From Mixia osmundae IAM 14324 (taxonomy: Eukaryota; Basidiomycota; Mixiomycetes; Mixiales; Mixiaceae): a DNA stretch of 64,000 bases. The notes under the pieces were generated by a model. The model made no database searches. It was given only the letters and a program-made list of their open reading frames with translations, and was not told the DNA's origin. The translations under genes and the position numbers were made by a program. Positions within the stretch are counted from its first letter, which is position 1, and the number at the start of each line of letters is the position of its first letter. Shown piece after piece: positions 11,480-22,895 of the stretch. The stretch lies in NCBI RefSeq assembly GCF_000708205.1, contig NW_014575562.1:249616-313615 (forward strand), given 5' to 3'.

Positions 11480-13238
11480 CTAATTGGGTACCACGAGAGC
11501 TGTACAGCCGCCTTGCCAAGTCTCGACGCGGAGTCGTGCAAGAGCTGACATGCTGCTTCTTGCCGTTCCCACGAATGCCTGACTCCGCGCCATGACTGCG
11601 CCAGCCACGATGCCTGCAATGAACGAAGGGCTTGCGCCCTTTGAGCGCCATTCCGGTAAGAGATATCGATCGACAACGCTCAGAGTGTCGACGGTGTGCC
11701 AGCCTCTCTTCCTGGCCTCTGCCGAAAAGTCCGGATCGCGCTCGTCTGTCAGGAGGAGTACGTCTGTGACGGCTTGCATCGCATCACAAGCCTCGGCATT
11801 TGAGAATTCGTTCAATGCTTTTGCGTAAAGGTCTAGGGACTGAGAGTGAGGCATATCGCAATTCGCCCTATGAAATCGTGGCCTGCAAAAGTCGCCCCTG
11901 CGGATGTGTACCGACACGAAGCGAGCACTCACAGTCGACAGAACGCTCTCGATGACAAGATCAGCCAGTCGCTCGATCTCGGCAGAGAAGAACAGATAGC
12001 GGCCCCAATCCTGCCAGGCTGGATCGGTGAGCATCATGATCTCTCCGTCGAACTTGTGGCCGTAAATGCTCTCATATTCTTGCTCATGCAGTCCGAAGGC
12101 CGGATAGACGCAGAGCACGTCGGCCTGCGGTCGCACGCGAGTGGTATATCGACTATGGAGCTCTGTTGCGTTGCTGATGAAGCTCTCTAGCGCGACGGGC
12201 ATCAAGCTCACTTGCTCAACAGCTTCGTAGCTGTCCCCGCTGTAACCGCCGAATTCTGGCATCGGCCAGGTCTGGATGTGTAAATTGCGCTCGTCCAAAT
12301 CTGTGTCGGTGCCTGTCGTCAGACAACCTACTTCCACCCTCTCTTCAGTGACATTGTGAAGGTCGTAAGAAGGCATGCCGCCCGCCAGACGGGACGCGCC
12401 CTGATGATCAAAGATGCTCGAAAATGACAAGGGGCCATAAGGATCCGTGCTGCATACCTCGTGTCAGCTAGTTCTTCGAGAACGCTCCGAGAGCCTACAG
12501 GATGACGCTTCTGTTCGTTCGCACGCCTAGATAACCTGCCTTCATGGCGATATAAACGTGATTGCTGAACCCCCACTTGCCGGGGAAAAAAATGGCGGAT
12601 GTGCCATGCAGTGCGCGAGCAAGAGGCTGGATACTCGTTTCGGCCACCCAGCTGACGCTCGTGCCGCTGCTGTCTTCGAGCGCGTCGTGAGTCGCACTTT
12701 CGCTGGCCTCGGCATTTGTGTCTAATGTCGAGCCTAGCTCGGCATTCAGGTCGAGCGCGTTCGTCTGTGTATGTGTGTTGTGGACCGGCCTGAGCAGATC
12801 ATCCACCCGCAACATATGGTGGGGATTCGAATGAAAGCCGGCGACTCGTGCAATGACATTCTGCTCAATGTCAGGCAGCATATTCATGCGCCGACTGAGC
12901 AATGTACGACCTGCTGACAAGAGCAAGAAGCCACAGCAGCCGACGACCGCGAGTCGGCCTGCCCAAGCACGCCTCCTGCCCGTGGACGAGCTCTGTCGGC
13001 TGACTTCCGGCACCGCAGATATAGCAGGCTGGAAGGCTTGCTTGCTTGACAGCGGATGTCCGAGCTCGGCGCTGCTCATCGACGTCGGTCTATACTTGCG
13101 ACCATTGGGGAGACTGGTCATCTTGCTCATCTTGCCCGAAGACTGTCTGGATCTAAGCGCTCGATGCGCGTGAGCTCCTTCTTGAACAGAACATGACTGG
13201 TCGCAGGACGCTCGTCGCGTTATGGGCGAGCCGGCCAT
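11480..13238 (-). CDS. Type II membrane fucosyltransferase-like glycosyltransferase
   Basis: Two exons joined by a 49-nt intron (12498-12450) with a CTGAC branch site. The N-terminus has a single anchor (LAVVGCCGFLLLSAGRTLL, around residue 95 of the longest model) followed by a stem, typical of Golgi enzymes. The catalytic half contains FPGKWGFSNHVYIAMKAGYL and VSVHIRRGDF; HxRRGDF is the GDP-fucose binding motif of O- and alpha-1,6-fucosyltransferases (R is catalytic or phosphate-binding). The C-terminus FVGTARSSMSALARLR also fits the family. Acceptor and linkage cannot be told. The start could be at 13238 or at the internal MSKMTSLPNG (13130). Confidence 0.75.
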
Positions 13239-13591
13239 CGTATGTTCAGCACGCTTTCTGTCGGACCAGTCAGTGGGAGCTCCACGGGATCATCCTCATC
13301 GACATTGTTGTGACAGGTGAAAAGAGCCACTCCCGACAATGTAAATCCTTCATACAGTCGGAAATAACTCCTTCTACGATGATCTGCTCCCCGGACTTCT
13401 CGGGAGTTCGGAGCAGCAGATCACATACATGCGCCCGGCGATTTCTGCGTCGCGGACGACGCGTGTGCGACGCGTTGACTCGCCATAGATGTCAGATGAA
13501 TTCAATCAGGTAGTTGGATCCCACGTGACCCGCCTTGCCAGAAGTCAGCTTTAGCGCCGGACAGTCATCATCTGGCCTAGGCTGACAGGCG

Positions 13592-15788
13592 ATGCTTCCG
13601 GCTGACAATGATGCGCGTGATGGCAAAGGCAAGGCGCGAGAAGATACGGCATCGCAGCGAGCAGCCAGGCGTCAGCCGAGCGAGCAGGCGATGTCGGCGA
13701 CTGCGCCCGAGCGATTGTTCTACTCGACTGTCGAAGATGAGCAAGATGAGGACATCGATCATGAACCTCGTACATATCAAGCTCATCGCAGGAATCTGCT
13801 CGAACGAAGCGCAATGGGCATCAGCCATTTTGCGAGCTTGATAAGGTTACCGAGCGGCGTAGATAGCCATGGCGAGGAAGACGAGCGAGAGGACGAGTAC
13901 GGAGGCTTGGGCAGGCCATCAGGATCATCAGTACTCTCATCTGCCGCGCTAGAGCAGAAGAACCGTCTCGAACGGCAAGATAATCTCGATCCATTTCGAC
14001 GTTCCCAAGCGGAGCTGATAGCACAAACGTTATCGCCAACGACCGACTCAAGCATAATGAGCCACCATGCTGCCCCCAGAGATGGATGGAGAGTTCATAG
14101 ATCTTCTGCGCTTCCTTCTACAACTAGCGGCGGACTGTCAGCTTCGAGTAGTCGCGCGTCGTCACCGCCCGTAAGAAAGGCTGACGACTCCCCCGAACGG
14201 GCTACCTCTCTCTTCTTGCCTCATGCCTCTGTAGCGTCATCGCCGCCTCGGAGATTCGACTATGCGCGCAAGGGGGTTTCAGACGACGTGCCTGCGACCA
14301 ATCGTTTGTACGTCTATCCGTCCAATGCCGGCAATCGTATACGACTAGAGGCCGATGTGCCGAGGATATATTACAGAGATGCAGCCTGGCTGGCAGCCTA
14401 CTTAGCAAGTCTGTCGACAGTGGTGTTATATGGCTTCTATCAGTCGTTCATCGGAACGCCACTGCTACCGCCGGAAAGTGATATGCCATCAGAGACCGAT
14501 CGACCTACAGAGACGATTGCCTCTAGCATACCTCTTCTCATCATCCTGACGCTGCTTTCGCTGCTATCGGGCGTAGCAGCGACGGCGTCGTTGGCGTTCT
14601 ACAAGCGAGGCGCGTACTTTGTCGTCCACGCAGCGGTCGTTTCAGTGCCATTACTACTGGTCTTAGCTGGGGCATGGAGCTACGCTGGCAGCTATGTTCT
14701 TGTCTCGCATGACAACGAGGAGCATGAAGGGCATTGGCTCATCCTAGCGAGGACGCTTTTGCGCGCATTCAGCGTGCTTGTCATCTGTGCAGCCGGTTGG
14801 CTTGCTCAAACGGCATATAAAAATCGCAAGCGCTTGCAACAAACTGTGCATGTCCTAGAGGTGGGCTCTCATACGAACATGGTTATTAGTGCTGATTCAC
14901 GATACAGCTGGCGGCGACAATCATTTCGGATCATCAAGCGCTGCTCGTGCTTTGCCTTGGCTTCACTGTGGCATTTACGGTCATCACATTTCCCTTCTTG
15001 TCGATCTTCAGCACAGCAGTGTCGCATGGCGTCTACACGGGAACAGATAAGGAGCATGAGAGGACATGGCATGTCGATTCGACTAGCGGAACGTTTGCTT
15101 GCTTCGTCGTCTTCACTTGGCTATGGACGCTCGGCGTCATGCGTGGGATACAGAGGATGACGGTCTCCGGCGTCGTCGGCGCATGGTGGTTCTCCCGCCA
15201 TGATCCGGACAGTCCCACGTCGAACGAGCTCATCGTCGCGTCATTGCAAAGAGCGACAGGACCGAGTCTGGGCACCGTGTGCTACTCCGCTCTTTTGCTC
15301 GCGTTACTCGACAGTCTGGCGCTGGTCTCGAGCAAGATGCGGAATGTGACGAGATCGACAAGCAGACTGCCTGGTTTTCTCAGCCCGCTGTACTATCTTG
15401 CGCCCGCCTTTGCGCTGGCAGCTTCGTTCTTCGATGCCATCAGCTCATATGCTCTCGTCTTTGCCGGCCTGACTGGACAGCCTTTTGCAGAATCTGCGCG
15501 ACGCAGTGCTGCTCTGATCTCGAGCAACAGGACGGGATATCTCCTTGACAGTCGGTACCGATCACGCTCCATTCTGTTTCGGCTGACGCATACCCTGCAG
15601 ACTTGCTCGTCAAGTACGTCCTCAACATGATCTCGCTAGCACTGGCAACGCTCGCCGGGCTAGCAGGCTTCATGTTCGCCACCTACACCGTCTCTGAAGC
15701 TCACTATGCACCTCTCATCTCGCTTCTCTGTGCCATCGTGCCCTTCTGGACTGTCCGCTTGTGCTCGGACGTTCTCAGCAATGCGTAG
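13592..15788 (+). CDS. PNS1: Choline transporter-like / Pns1-type multi-pass membrane protein
   Basis: Long disordered N-terminus of about 240 residues, then roughly ten membrane segments of the CTL/SLC44 (Pns1) family. Diagnostic stretches are TWLWTLGVMRGIQRMTVSG followed by VVGAWWFSRHDP, and the C-terminal GLTGQPFAESARRSAAL. Two introns restore the frame: 14861-14907 (47 nt) and 15551-15600 (50 nt, phase 1). CTL proteins in animals carry choline or ethanolamine; yeast Pns1 lacks an established substrate, so transport activity is inferred. Plasma or internal membrane location cannot be read from the sequence. Confidence 0.85.
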
Positions 15789-16238
15789 GCTTCTTCGCTT
15801 CGCATTGCATCGGGGATGAATTCTGATGATACAAGGCAGGGTCGATGGCATCTTTTTGTGCTACAATCTCGATGTGGCGTCTGGCTCGACTCATTGCAGC
15901 AAGGCAGTCGAAGTGGTAAGCGCTCTCGAGCGGCATGTGCATTGATTATGTGCTGACATGCGCACAGTTTGCGGAATCCGTGTTGCCACTATAAGCCCTA
16001 TTGTCGTTGTTCAAATCATGTTGACATTGGTTTTGTCACGTTTTGAACGGACATCGTCGCGCGTGCGGGATTATCCGAAATTGAGTCATCGAAGTTGTTA
16101 CATCATCGGCGATCATCAACACTGATCAATCAGGCTTTCGTACTTGATAAGCTACTCAAGGCTAGCGACACAAGATCACAGGATCATTTGGCTCCACCTT
16201 AGCATTGCACGGACCTGGTCTGCAACGCTCGGATCAAG
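15789..16238. other. Intergenic stretch between PNS1-like gene and IDO gene
   Basis: No open frame with protein-like content and no RNA gene seen. It should hold the 3' end of the upstream gene and the promoter of the IDO gene. Confidence 0.5.
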
Positions 16239-17915
16239 ATGACGGGCACAAGCATCGCCCCAACGGCTTCCCTCCGAACTCACAGTCATGACGATACGTC
16301 GAGCGCAGACACCTTTGCTGCACGCTTTGCCGCTTCTAAGCGTTCTCGACGGGCTTCGATGGCAGCGATGACTCAAGCCATGCCAGCACACCATGCTACT
16401 TCGCCTCCGCTCGGCTCGGGAGGCTTGCACACAGTCAGAGATCTGCCAGAGACGCACTATTTGGCAGCGCAACATGCCGATCTACGGGCATTGCCACAGG
16501 CGAGCACGTCAAAGACACCCTATGGCCCTTCTACGCCAGATGTACGCTCTCGATGGTCCACGAGGCCAGACACGAGCTCGACGGCGTCTGCCGATTTCGA
16601 TGTCGATGTACGATCGGGCTTTCTACCGCCACAGGAGCCCATTCAGCGCCTGCTTGGCGAGCTCGAAGACTGGGAGCTTGCGTTAGATGCACGAGAAGGA
16701 ATGAGGTACGGAGGGGCAGCCTTTTCTATTGAGGCTGCAGAAGCTTGGCGAACTGGGATCAGGAGCGTACGTGCTCTTCAAATCTAGCCTTGTTCGATCT
16801 GACCCTTGCTATAGATGCCAGTGCTATCCGTCACGAACCTGTCGACGCTACCGCTACTGAGACGAGCTCACGTCGTGCTCTCGTTCCTTGGTCACGCGTA
16901 CATTCACTCAACGTTCCCGTCGGGCAACGTCGTTCCTGCGAGTATCGCAGTGCCCTGGGTCGAAGTTTCAGAGCGACTCGATATGCCACCCATCTTGACG
17001 TATGCCGACACTGTCCTGTGGAACTGGCGGTTCAAAGACCCTTCGCGTGGCTGGCAGGCCGACAACTTTGAGATCTCACAGACTTTCACTGGCAGCAAAG
17101 ACGAAGAGCATTTTTTCCTGACTTCGTTGCTCTGCGAGCTACGCGGCGTGCCTGCCCTGAGGCTCATGTCACATTGTCTCGACGAAGCCTGGCTTGGCGA
17201 TGCGGTGGCAAAGACGAGGATCACGCGCAACCTCGATGATCTGGTCACTATCGTCGAATCAATTAGTCAAACAATCATCGACGTACGCACTGATTGTGCA
17301 CCACATGCTTTCTATTTCGAGATTCGGCCATGGTTCGTTGGCGGTCTATGGACGTACGAGGGCGTTCAGTCTCACCTCGGATTGAGAGAAGTGCGCGAGT
17401 ATGGCGGACCGAGCGCGGGCCAGAGCTCCCTCATCCACTCTCTTGATGTTTTCCTGGGCGTCGACCACTCCGCCCGACCCGAGCCCGTCATTCAACGCCT
17501 CAATGCTGCCAGCAGACCACCGCCAGCCGATAAAGAGTCGACCTTCATGCACCGCATGGCATTCTATATGCCGCAGCACCACCGTCAATTCCTATCGCAC
17601 TTGCAAAGCCACCCCAGATCAGTGCGAGAGCTTGCTTTGGCAGACATGATCGATCCGGCCTCTGCCGATCTGCGCAAATCTTACGACCGAGTTGTGCAAT
17701 CGCTCAAAGGTCTACGAAGCGCACACATGAATATTGTGACGCTCTATATCATCACGCAGAGCAGAGCGCTTCCGCCACCTGGCTCGAAGTTGCTACCACC
17801 GCCCGTTGTGGCAAAAGCAGAGCAAGAGCTCAAAGGCACAGGCGGAACGGAACTCGTCCGCTTTCTGAAGATGTGTCGGGACCGTACCGTCGAGGCGCTT
17901 CTGATAAAGCAGTGA
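16239..17915 (+). CDS. BNA2: Indoleamine 2,3-dioxygenase
   Basis: Heme enzyme that opens the indole ring of tryptophan to N-formylkynurenine, the first step of the kynurenine route to NAD. One 48-nt intron (16767-16814). Family blocks: ERLDMPPILTYADTVLWNW, FYFEIRPWFVGGLW, GPSAGQSSLIHSLDVFLG, FYMPQHHRQFL (second His in the position of the proximal heme ligand) and GTGGTELVRFLKMCRDRT near the end. Length of about 540 residues is above the roughly 400-450 usual for IDO because of an extra Ser/Thr-rich N-terminus of about 100 residues. The stop codon lies 18 nt from the stop of the opposing NME6-type gene. Confidence 0.9.
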
Positions 17916-17933
17916 TGTCGTCTATGCACCTTG

Positions 17934-18602
17934 TCACCTCGCTTCTTTTGCACGATTGAGCCACCACTGAGTGTCAAATCCTGCTTTTGCTCGAAGATCA
18001 GTCTCGTTAGCAAGTGATTGGCATCAGGCATGTGACCTTCAAAGGCAAGTGCGAGCTCTCTTGCTGCACTCTGTGGCGAATCGGAGCCGTGGAATGCATT
18101 GCGAGTGTCGCTTATGCCGTATCGCGCGCGCAAGCATGTGGGATGTGTCCATTGCGCTCTGCGACACGTATCAGCCGGACGTCGGCGGACATGCTGCGCA
18201 CGTGCTTGTACACATGCGTGGGCCCCATCAGTTGACCTGTAGGTCGCAATGAGCCACTTCGCACAAGCCTTTGGCAATCGAGACGCACGCCATTTAGTGA
18301 TAGCAGAGGGTGCAGCGAGTGCAAGCGCCATCATAGGTGCCTGCGTAGCCGATGCAACCAGTCGAGGGAAATAGAACTTGCCTGCGAGTCTCGCTGAGTG
18401 AAGACTATGCAGATGAGACAAACTCGAACTGACCATCGTGCTCGGCGTAGAAAGCTTGTGCCTCTTCGATCGTCCAATGATGACGCTGCGTTCGGGCAAT
18501 GTCGAAGCCTGCAGATTTGATTTCTCGTAGGACGGCAGTCACTTGGGATTGCTGAGCGAGCAAGGTAGGCTTGATGAGCGCCAAGGTGAGCTCATATGCC
18601 AT
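17934..18602 (-). CDS. NME6-type nucleoside diphosphate kinase
   Basis: Small kinase that moves phosphate between nucleoside di- and triphosphates. It starts MAYELTLALIKPTLLAQ; splicing gives EHDGKFYFPRLV, APMMALALAAP, WRQLMGPTHVYKAQWTHP, YGISDTRNAFHGSDSPQSA and the end FDTQWWLNRAKEAR. The catalytic His is in NAFHGSD. The insert-poor layout and DTRN(x)xHGSDS place it with group II NDPKs such as NME6, often mitochondrial. Introns: donor gtcagt after HDG; donor gtgcgt after KW; one at 18205-18159 that needs a GC donor to keep VYK-AQW; and a last one before AGFDTQWW. The gene is tail-to-tail with the IDO gene. Confidence 0.85.
18159..18205 (-). other. Tentative GC-AG intron in the NME6-type gene
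   Basis: The 47-nt interval begins gcacgt and ends gtcgcag. It joins THVYK to AQWTHP in phase 2 exactly as in the family; no GT in this stretch gives the correct phase. The donor flank (AA before the cut) is weaker than the usual AG|GCAAGT, so this example is less certain than those in CDK1 and GGC1. Confidence 0.5.
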
Positions 18603-18747
18603 TCGTGGCTTGGCGTTGCAACGTCAAAACGTTCAGTCTGACGTTCAGCGTACGCGACGGCGCGACGACACTTCAGCTTCAGTCCGTCCAGATTGCCCTT
18701 TGATCTCGTCGCAGCGCTTCTCCTTTTATTGAACTCCTTGGACGTCA

Positions 18748-19290
18748 TGTCATTCACAAGTATCTCAGAGAGCCTGCTGAGCCTGCTCGTCGCTCAAAGT
18801 TTGTTTGCTTGCAAAGCCAGACGATGACGATTCCTCAGATGAAGATTCCATGGCACACAGCGCGTTGCCGGGTGACTCTGCAGGCACTGCCCGCCCGCGG
18901 GGAGTTGCACGACCTACCGGAGAGATGCCCGTGACTCAAGTCACAGATCAAATACGACAGCCAAAGAATCACCGTCTAACAGCTCGAGTCGACTAAGATG
19001 CCTTTCATCATGACTGCGTGGATATATAATGAACGTCTAGGCAATGCAATTGACATCCATGGGTAGCCTTGGCGCGCGCAGGCATGGACTGCAAGCAAAA
19101 GGAAAGATGCATTACGAGAGTTGAAGTCTGCAAGGCGGGCTCGAGTTGAGGGTGAGAGGCTTGCGGGCACTGCAGGCTCGCGTATCAGCTCGATACAGGA
19201 CTGAGATGGAGGAAAGACGTATGGAGCGGGACCGGGCGGCAGACGATACGCCAAAGCGAACGCCTGGCCGCCCGAGCTCTCCCCCCTAGA
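18748..19290 (+). CDS. Possible small charged nuclear-type protein
   Basis: Head-to-head with the NME6-type gene. Segments on the plus strand in changing frames look coding: KPDDDDSSDEDSMAHSALPG, ASKRKDALRELKSARRARVE, and YRTEMEERRMERDRAADDTP ending GRPSSPP and a stop. The first Met (MSFTSISESLLSLL) is a guess. Acidic then basic helical composition suggests a small nuclear or ribonucleoprotein factor. The splice path was not solved and no family is recognised. Confidence 0.35.
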
Positions 19291-19341
19291 AGGCCGGCAG
19301 AATCAGATCATCGCCAGCAAGAGTGCCGCTCGTCAAGCTCT

Positions 19342-19740
19342 AGTGGAGATGCACATGATAGCAGGCGTAGGGTCTGACGGTCTTCGACGGATCCAGAACA
19401 GCCAAAGCCATGCAAGCACTTCCTGAGAGGAGCGACAAGCCAGCGTAGCCGCATGACCAGCGCACGACACCCGAACGGGCACAGAAGGCGAGGAGAAGCC
19501 AGATTCGCCGAGAGTCCGTCAGCACGTCAGCCGCCAAGGCTGTCCGAAGCTTGACGAGGCGTCAGCTCCGCTGCGTCGCAAAGAGCCCCTAGCAAGTCGA
19601 TCTAGAGAGAAGTGTGGAAAGTCGAAGGCGAGCGAGATCTTGCCATCCTCTGTAAAGGCCACTATCAATACGCGACGCGTCTCCACAGCAGCCCCATCAG
19701 AACGGTCGATCTGGCTCTCGCGCGTCTGTCGGCAAATTTG
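19342..19740 (-). CDS. Possible small protein with one hydrophobic segment
   Basis: The 3' part reads VLTDSRRIWLLLAF, then SCGYAGLSLLSGSACMALAV and ends ACYHVHLH. A different frame just upstream carries KISLAFDFPHFSLDRLA. No Met starts the 3' frame, so a splice would be required that I could not place. No family recognised. Confidence 0.25.
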
Positions 19741-19861
19741 AGATCCTCAAAGCTGTGCGTCGTCTTCCGTGTGCTTCCTCACAAGAGTCGTCGCTACCGT
19801 ACTTCTGTCCGCAATGAGTGCTGCCCTTGCCAGAAGTACAAAGAATGCGACTTTCGATCTC

Positions 19862-21829
19862 ATGTCCGCTCAGCTGCGACTGACTCGTCCGTCACTCGAT
19901 GAAATCCGATCAGACGAGACTTCAGCGACACACAAGCGGGTCACTCCTGCTATTCGAAGCCTTTCGGACATTATCGAAGCTCCTCAGGCTGTTGATGAGC
20001 TCCATCTTCGAGAGATCAGACATTTTCTTGCCGTGGCAAATTTGCCCACCGACGGTGTTGCTGGCTGGCGACTCCGTCGACGACTTGGGGAATATGTCAA
20101 GGCTCATAGACAGCGTCGGGCAGCATTAGCGCAATTCGACGAGGTGGACCAGCGCTACGACGATCGATTCGCCAGGGTGGAGCTTCACCTTCCTGACCTC
20201 TTCAATGATCTTGCAGTTCGAGAAACGAGCGTGCTACAAGCCTTTGCTGCGGCTCACGAGGCTTATACCGTTGCGATCGACGTTCACAGCGCGACGCTCG
20301 GAGATGATGCTCCACTCATCCAAGGAAGGATCGGCAAAAGCAATGTGTCTGGACACGCCGAGCTCGCCAAAGATTCGATTTCGCTCGCAGCGCGCGGCTT
20401 TGACTCGAAGGCCACAGACACTCTGACCATCTGGCACGTCGAAGAGGTCGATGCAATGACAATGGGGGCGCTCAGATCAGAGCTTGCAGCTCGCAAGCTG
20501 AGCGACAAAGGCGCCAAGGCAGTATTGATCTCTCGACTGTTTGAGAGCATCGCGCAAGACGTTCCAGCACAGAACAAAAGCCACTAGAGCGCGAACTTCC
20601 AATGGAAATCAAACGAATCATTGCGGATCAAGTGTCATACGACGATCGACTGCTTGATCTGCTTTCCCTTGAGCAGGTCTCGAGATCGTGGCGCCAGGCA
20701 ATCTATGGCGATACACTTGGATGGAAAGCTCGGGCAGATCGCTGGGGCTACAATCCAAAATACCGCAGAACGGCAGCCAAAGAGGGTTTGACCAAGCAGA
20801 CCTGGCGAAGCACCGCTCTCGATGTCTACCGCCGGCGCTGCCAAGCATGCCACACGACGGGCAATTACGACGGGGTACACTTTCCTTTCGAGCTTCGAAA
20901 GGATGCAGAACCGATCGGTATGACAGTATGTTCCTTTGACGAATATGTGGTCGCTCTCTGATTTTCTATTACAGGTTTGCCCTAGGCATGTGTCGACCAG
21001 GAATGCGTCTTGGAGCAAGTATCATCTGGTGCATGCTGCATGGCCTTACAAGCATATGGCCAACCTCAGACATGTGAACGACTTCAAGCGCTATCCTACT
21101 GGCCGTCGAATGTACTATGACAGCGACGCAAGATTCAACAGAATGTACGCTAAGACACAAGTCGAAGCTCTGCAGGCGGCCTTTGAGACCCGGCAGCGTA
21201 GCCGTATACTCGCAATCATGCCCGATGCTCAGAGAGTTTTTGACATTACCGACCGGCTTCGCCAAAGTCCCGCGATCGATGGCGATCTACAACAGAGGTA
21301 TCGTGACATCCTCAGTTCGGATACCGTCAGCCGGTTGGAAGCCGAGAGCCTGCTGGCTACGGCTACGATCCGACCAAGGCAGCAGACAGTATTGCAATCA
21401 GCGGACGCCACGGTAATCACAAGACAGCTCACACAAGAAGCTTGGACCGCAACGAGTCGTTCGCCAGCTGCAGAACGCTTCAAGGAACTGTATGCTTGTT
21501 GCTTGCACGCGCTAGACAAGCAAGCACGCTATGAGGCTCTGCAGCGCTATCACACCGTCAGGTATGGTGACGAGGGTCGCAGGTCGTTCAACGCCGTCTG
21601 GGACCGCGATCATGCTACGTATCAAGGCCACAAGTTGGACAGCAGGGACATAACCTATCGTACCGACCTTCTATCTGAGCAACATAGCATGTTACGCGAT
21701 TACTGCGTCGAGCAACAAGGTGGCACCGTCGAAATGCTGGCTAATGAAACTCCAGAGCGCCAGAGCTGGTCCGACCTTCGCCCAAGCGAGATCGCGCTCA
21801 TCTACAAACACTACTATGTCTTAAAATGA
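19862..21829 (+). CDS. SAP-domain plus F-box protein, copy 2 (frameshift at the domain junction)
   Basis: Same order as copy 1: helical N-terminal region (HFLAVANLPTDGVAGW), SAP motif (LRSELAARKLSDKGAKAVLI), F-box block (ELPMEIKRIIADQVSYDDR, DLLSLEQVSRSWRQAIYGD) and a long helical C-terminus (LHALDKQARYEALQRYHTV, aligned with LHAADKASLRRALSSYYDE of copy 1). A 49-nt intron at 20926-20974 joins GMT to VCPRHVSTRN. Between SAP and F-box, at about 20565-20590, the frame changes by one base; copy 1 is continuous there, so this is a probable frameshift rather than an intron. The last exon has about 285 codons without a stop, so decay, if real, is recent. An upstream Met at 19769 is possible. Confidence 0.65.
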
Positions 21830-22039
21830 AGGCCAGAGATGCATCATTTGGACTTGGCGTTCAGATTGGAAGCCACAATGCCAGAGTTCGAATCGCGAAC
21901 CTCGAGCGTTATTGTGTTGCAGACCGTGTACTCTGGCCTGTTACATCAGCGCATGATGGTCAAAATGACGTGAGTCACACCGTCTGGCACGCCCATGCGC
22001 TCCATATTACAGCGACTCGCAGGTCTCGCATCTGTGCCA

Positions 22040-22634
22040 TTACCACATGATAGACCGAGTTCCCACTCTAGCAGCTTGAGACTCGCATCTGCCGCTCCTG
22101 CCTCGAGCGCAAATTTGATGACCGTGCTGCAGCAGAATGTGTCTATGCAGATGCATCAGTTGGTCGTTATCCCGGCTGGCGGGATGACCTACATTGAGCG
22201 CGAGCAGGGCGCTGCAAGGCTTCGAGAAGTAGATCGATACTGGCATGAGGTCTCTTGACATGCACATTACCTGACATCGAGAAGGGCATGTCGACCGGAT
22301 TACTGAATTCTGCTCTGACATCGTCTCCTCCGTACCAAGAGGTGATAGCCTGAATGCTCGGCTCGTGGACGACTGACTCCAACGAGACAAACTCAGTCTC
22401 GCCGTTCTGCAGGTGGACGTCGCAGTAGCCCTGATCTGCTGCTCAGACTCGAAGATGGAGCCAGTAGCTACTCTGAGCTCACCCCGTAGTTCACTGTGTG
22501 GCGATCAGCTTTCCCTTCACATTCTGTTGCGCTACAGACGGACCGGAAAGTTGATAATCCTTTGTATGTGGCTCGCCTCGAATGGACGACGATAGTAGCG
22601 CGGCACATAGAAGAGCAAGCAGGTAGGCTTTCAT
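22040..22634 (-). CDS. Small secreted protein of unknown family
   Basis: Starts with a clean signal peptide, MKAYLLALLCAALLSSSIRG, then EPHTKDYQLSGPS. The second exon carries YCDVHLQNGETEFVSLESVV and TSWYGGDDVRAEFSNPVDMP; a short intron starting gtaatg and ending gccag leads to the last exon, which ends TRSIMW. The first intron is less certain (donor gtgaag or gtgaac). Mature length is about 130-150 residues with few Cys. Such genes are common as apoplastic proteins or effectors in plant-associated fungi; that role is inference from size and signal peptide only. Confidence 0.5.
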
Positions 22635-22895
22635 TTGTTGTTGATGTGTTGCTGAGCTCAGAGAAGGAGACAAGCCACAGGAGATGTCCGTTGCCGTGTT
22701 GCGCGAGAGGCTCCTCTACGCGCACGTTTGCACATTCGATGCATTTTGCAGTAATATGCGGTCGATTCGATGCATGATCTAACTGGACAGCACGACACAC
22801 TTGAGAAAAGATCGGCTTCGCTCCGCGCGTAGTCTAGAGGCAAGGGTCTGTTGGATGGACGTAAGCAGATTTGTCAGCATTTTATGAGGTATGTA

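Noticed and set aside
9976-11676. 566-codon reading of SAP/F-box copy 1 starting at 11676
   Set aside because: The first 150 residues look non-coding and lie before the acidic Met start at 11229.
16767-16814. Two separate genes in the IDO region
   Set aside because: A 48-nt GT-AG intron joins them in phase and gives one complete dioxygenase.
21880-21902. Another T-loop-like sequence (GTTCGAATC)
   Set aside because: The bases around it cannot form a cloverleaf; likely chance.
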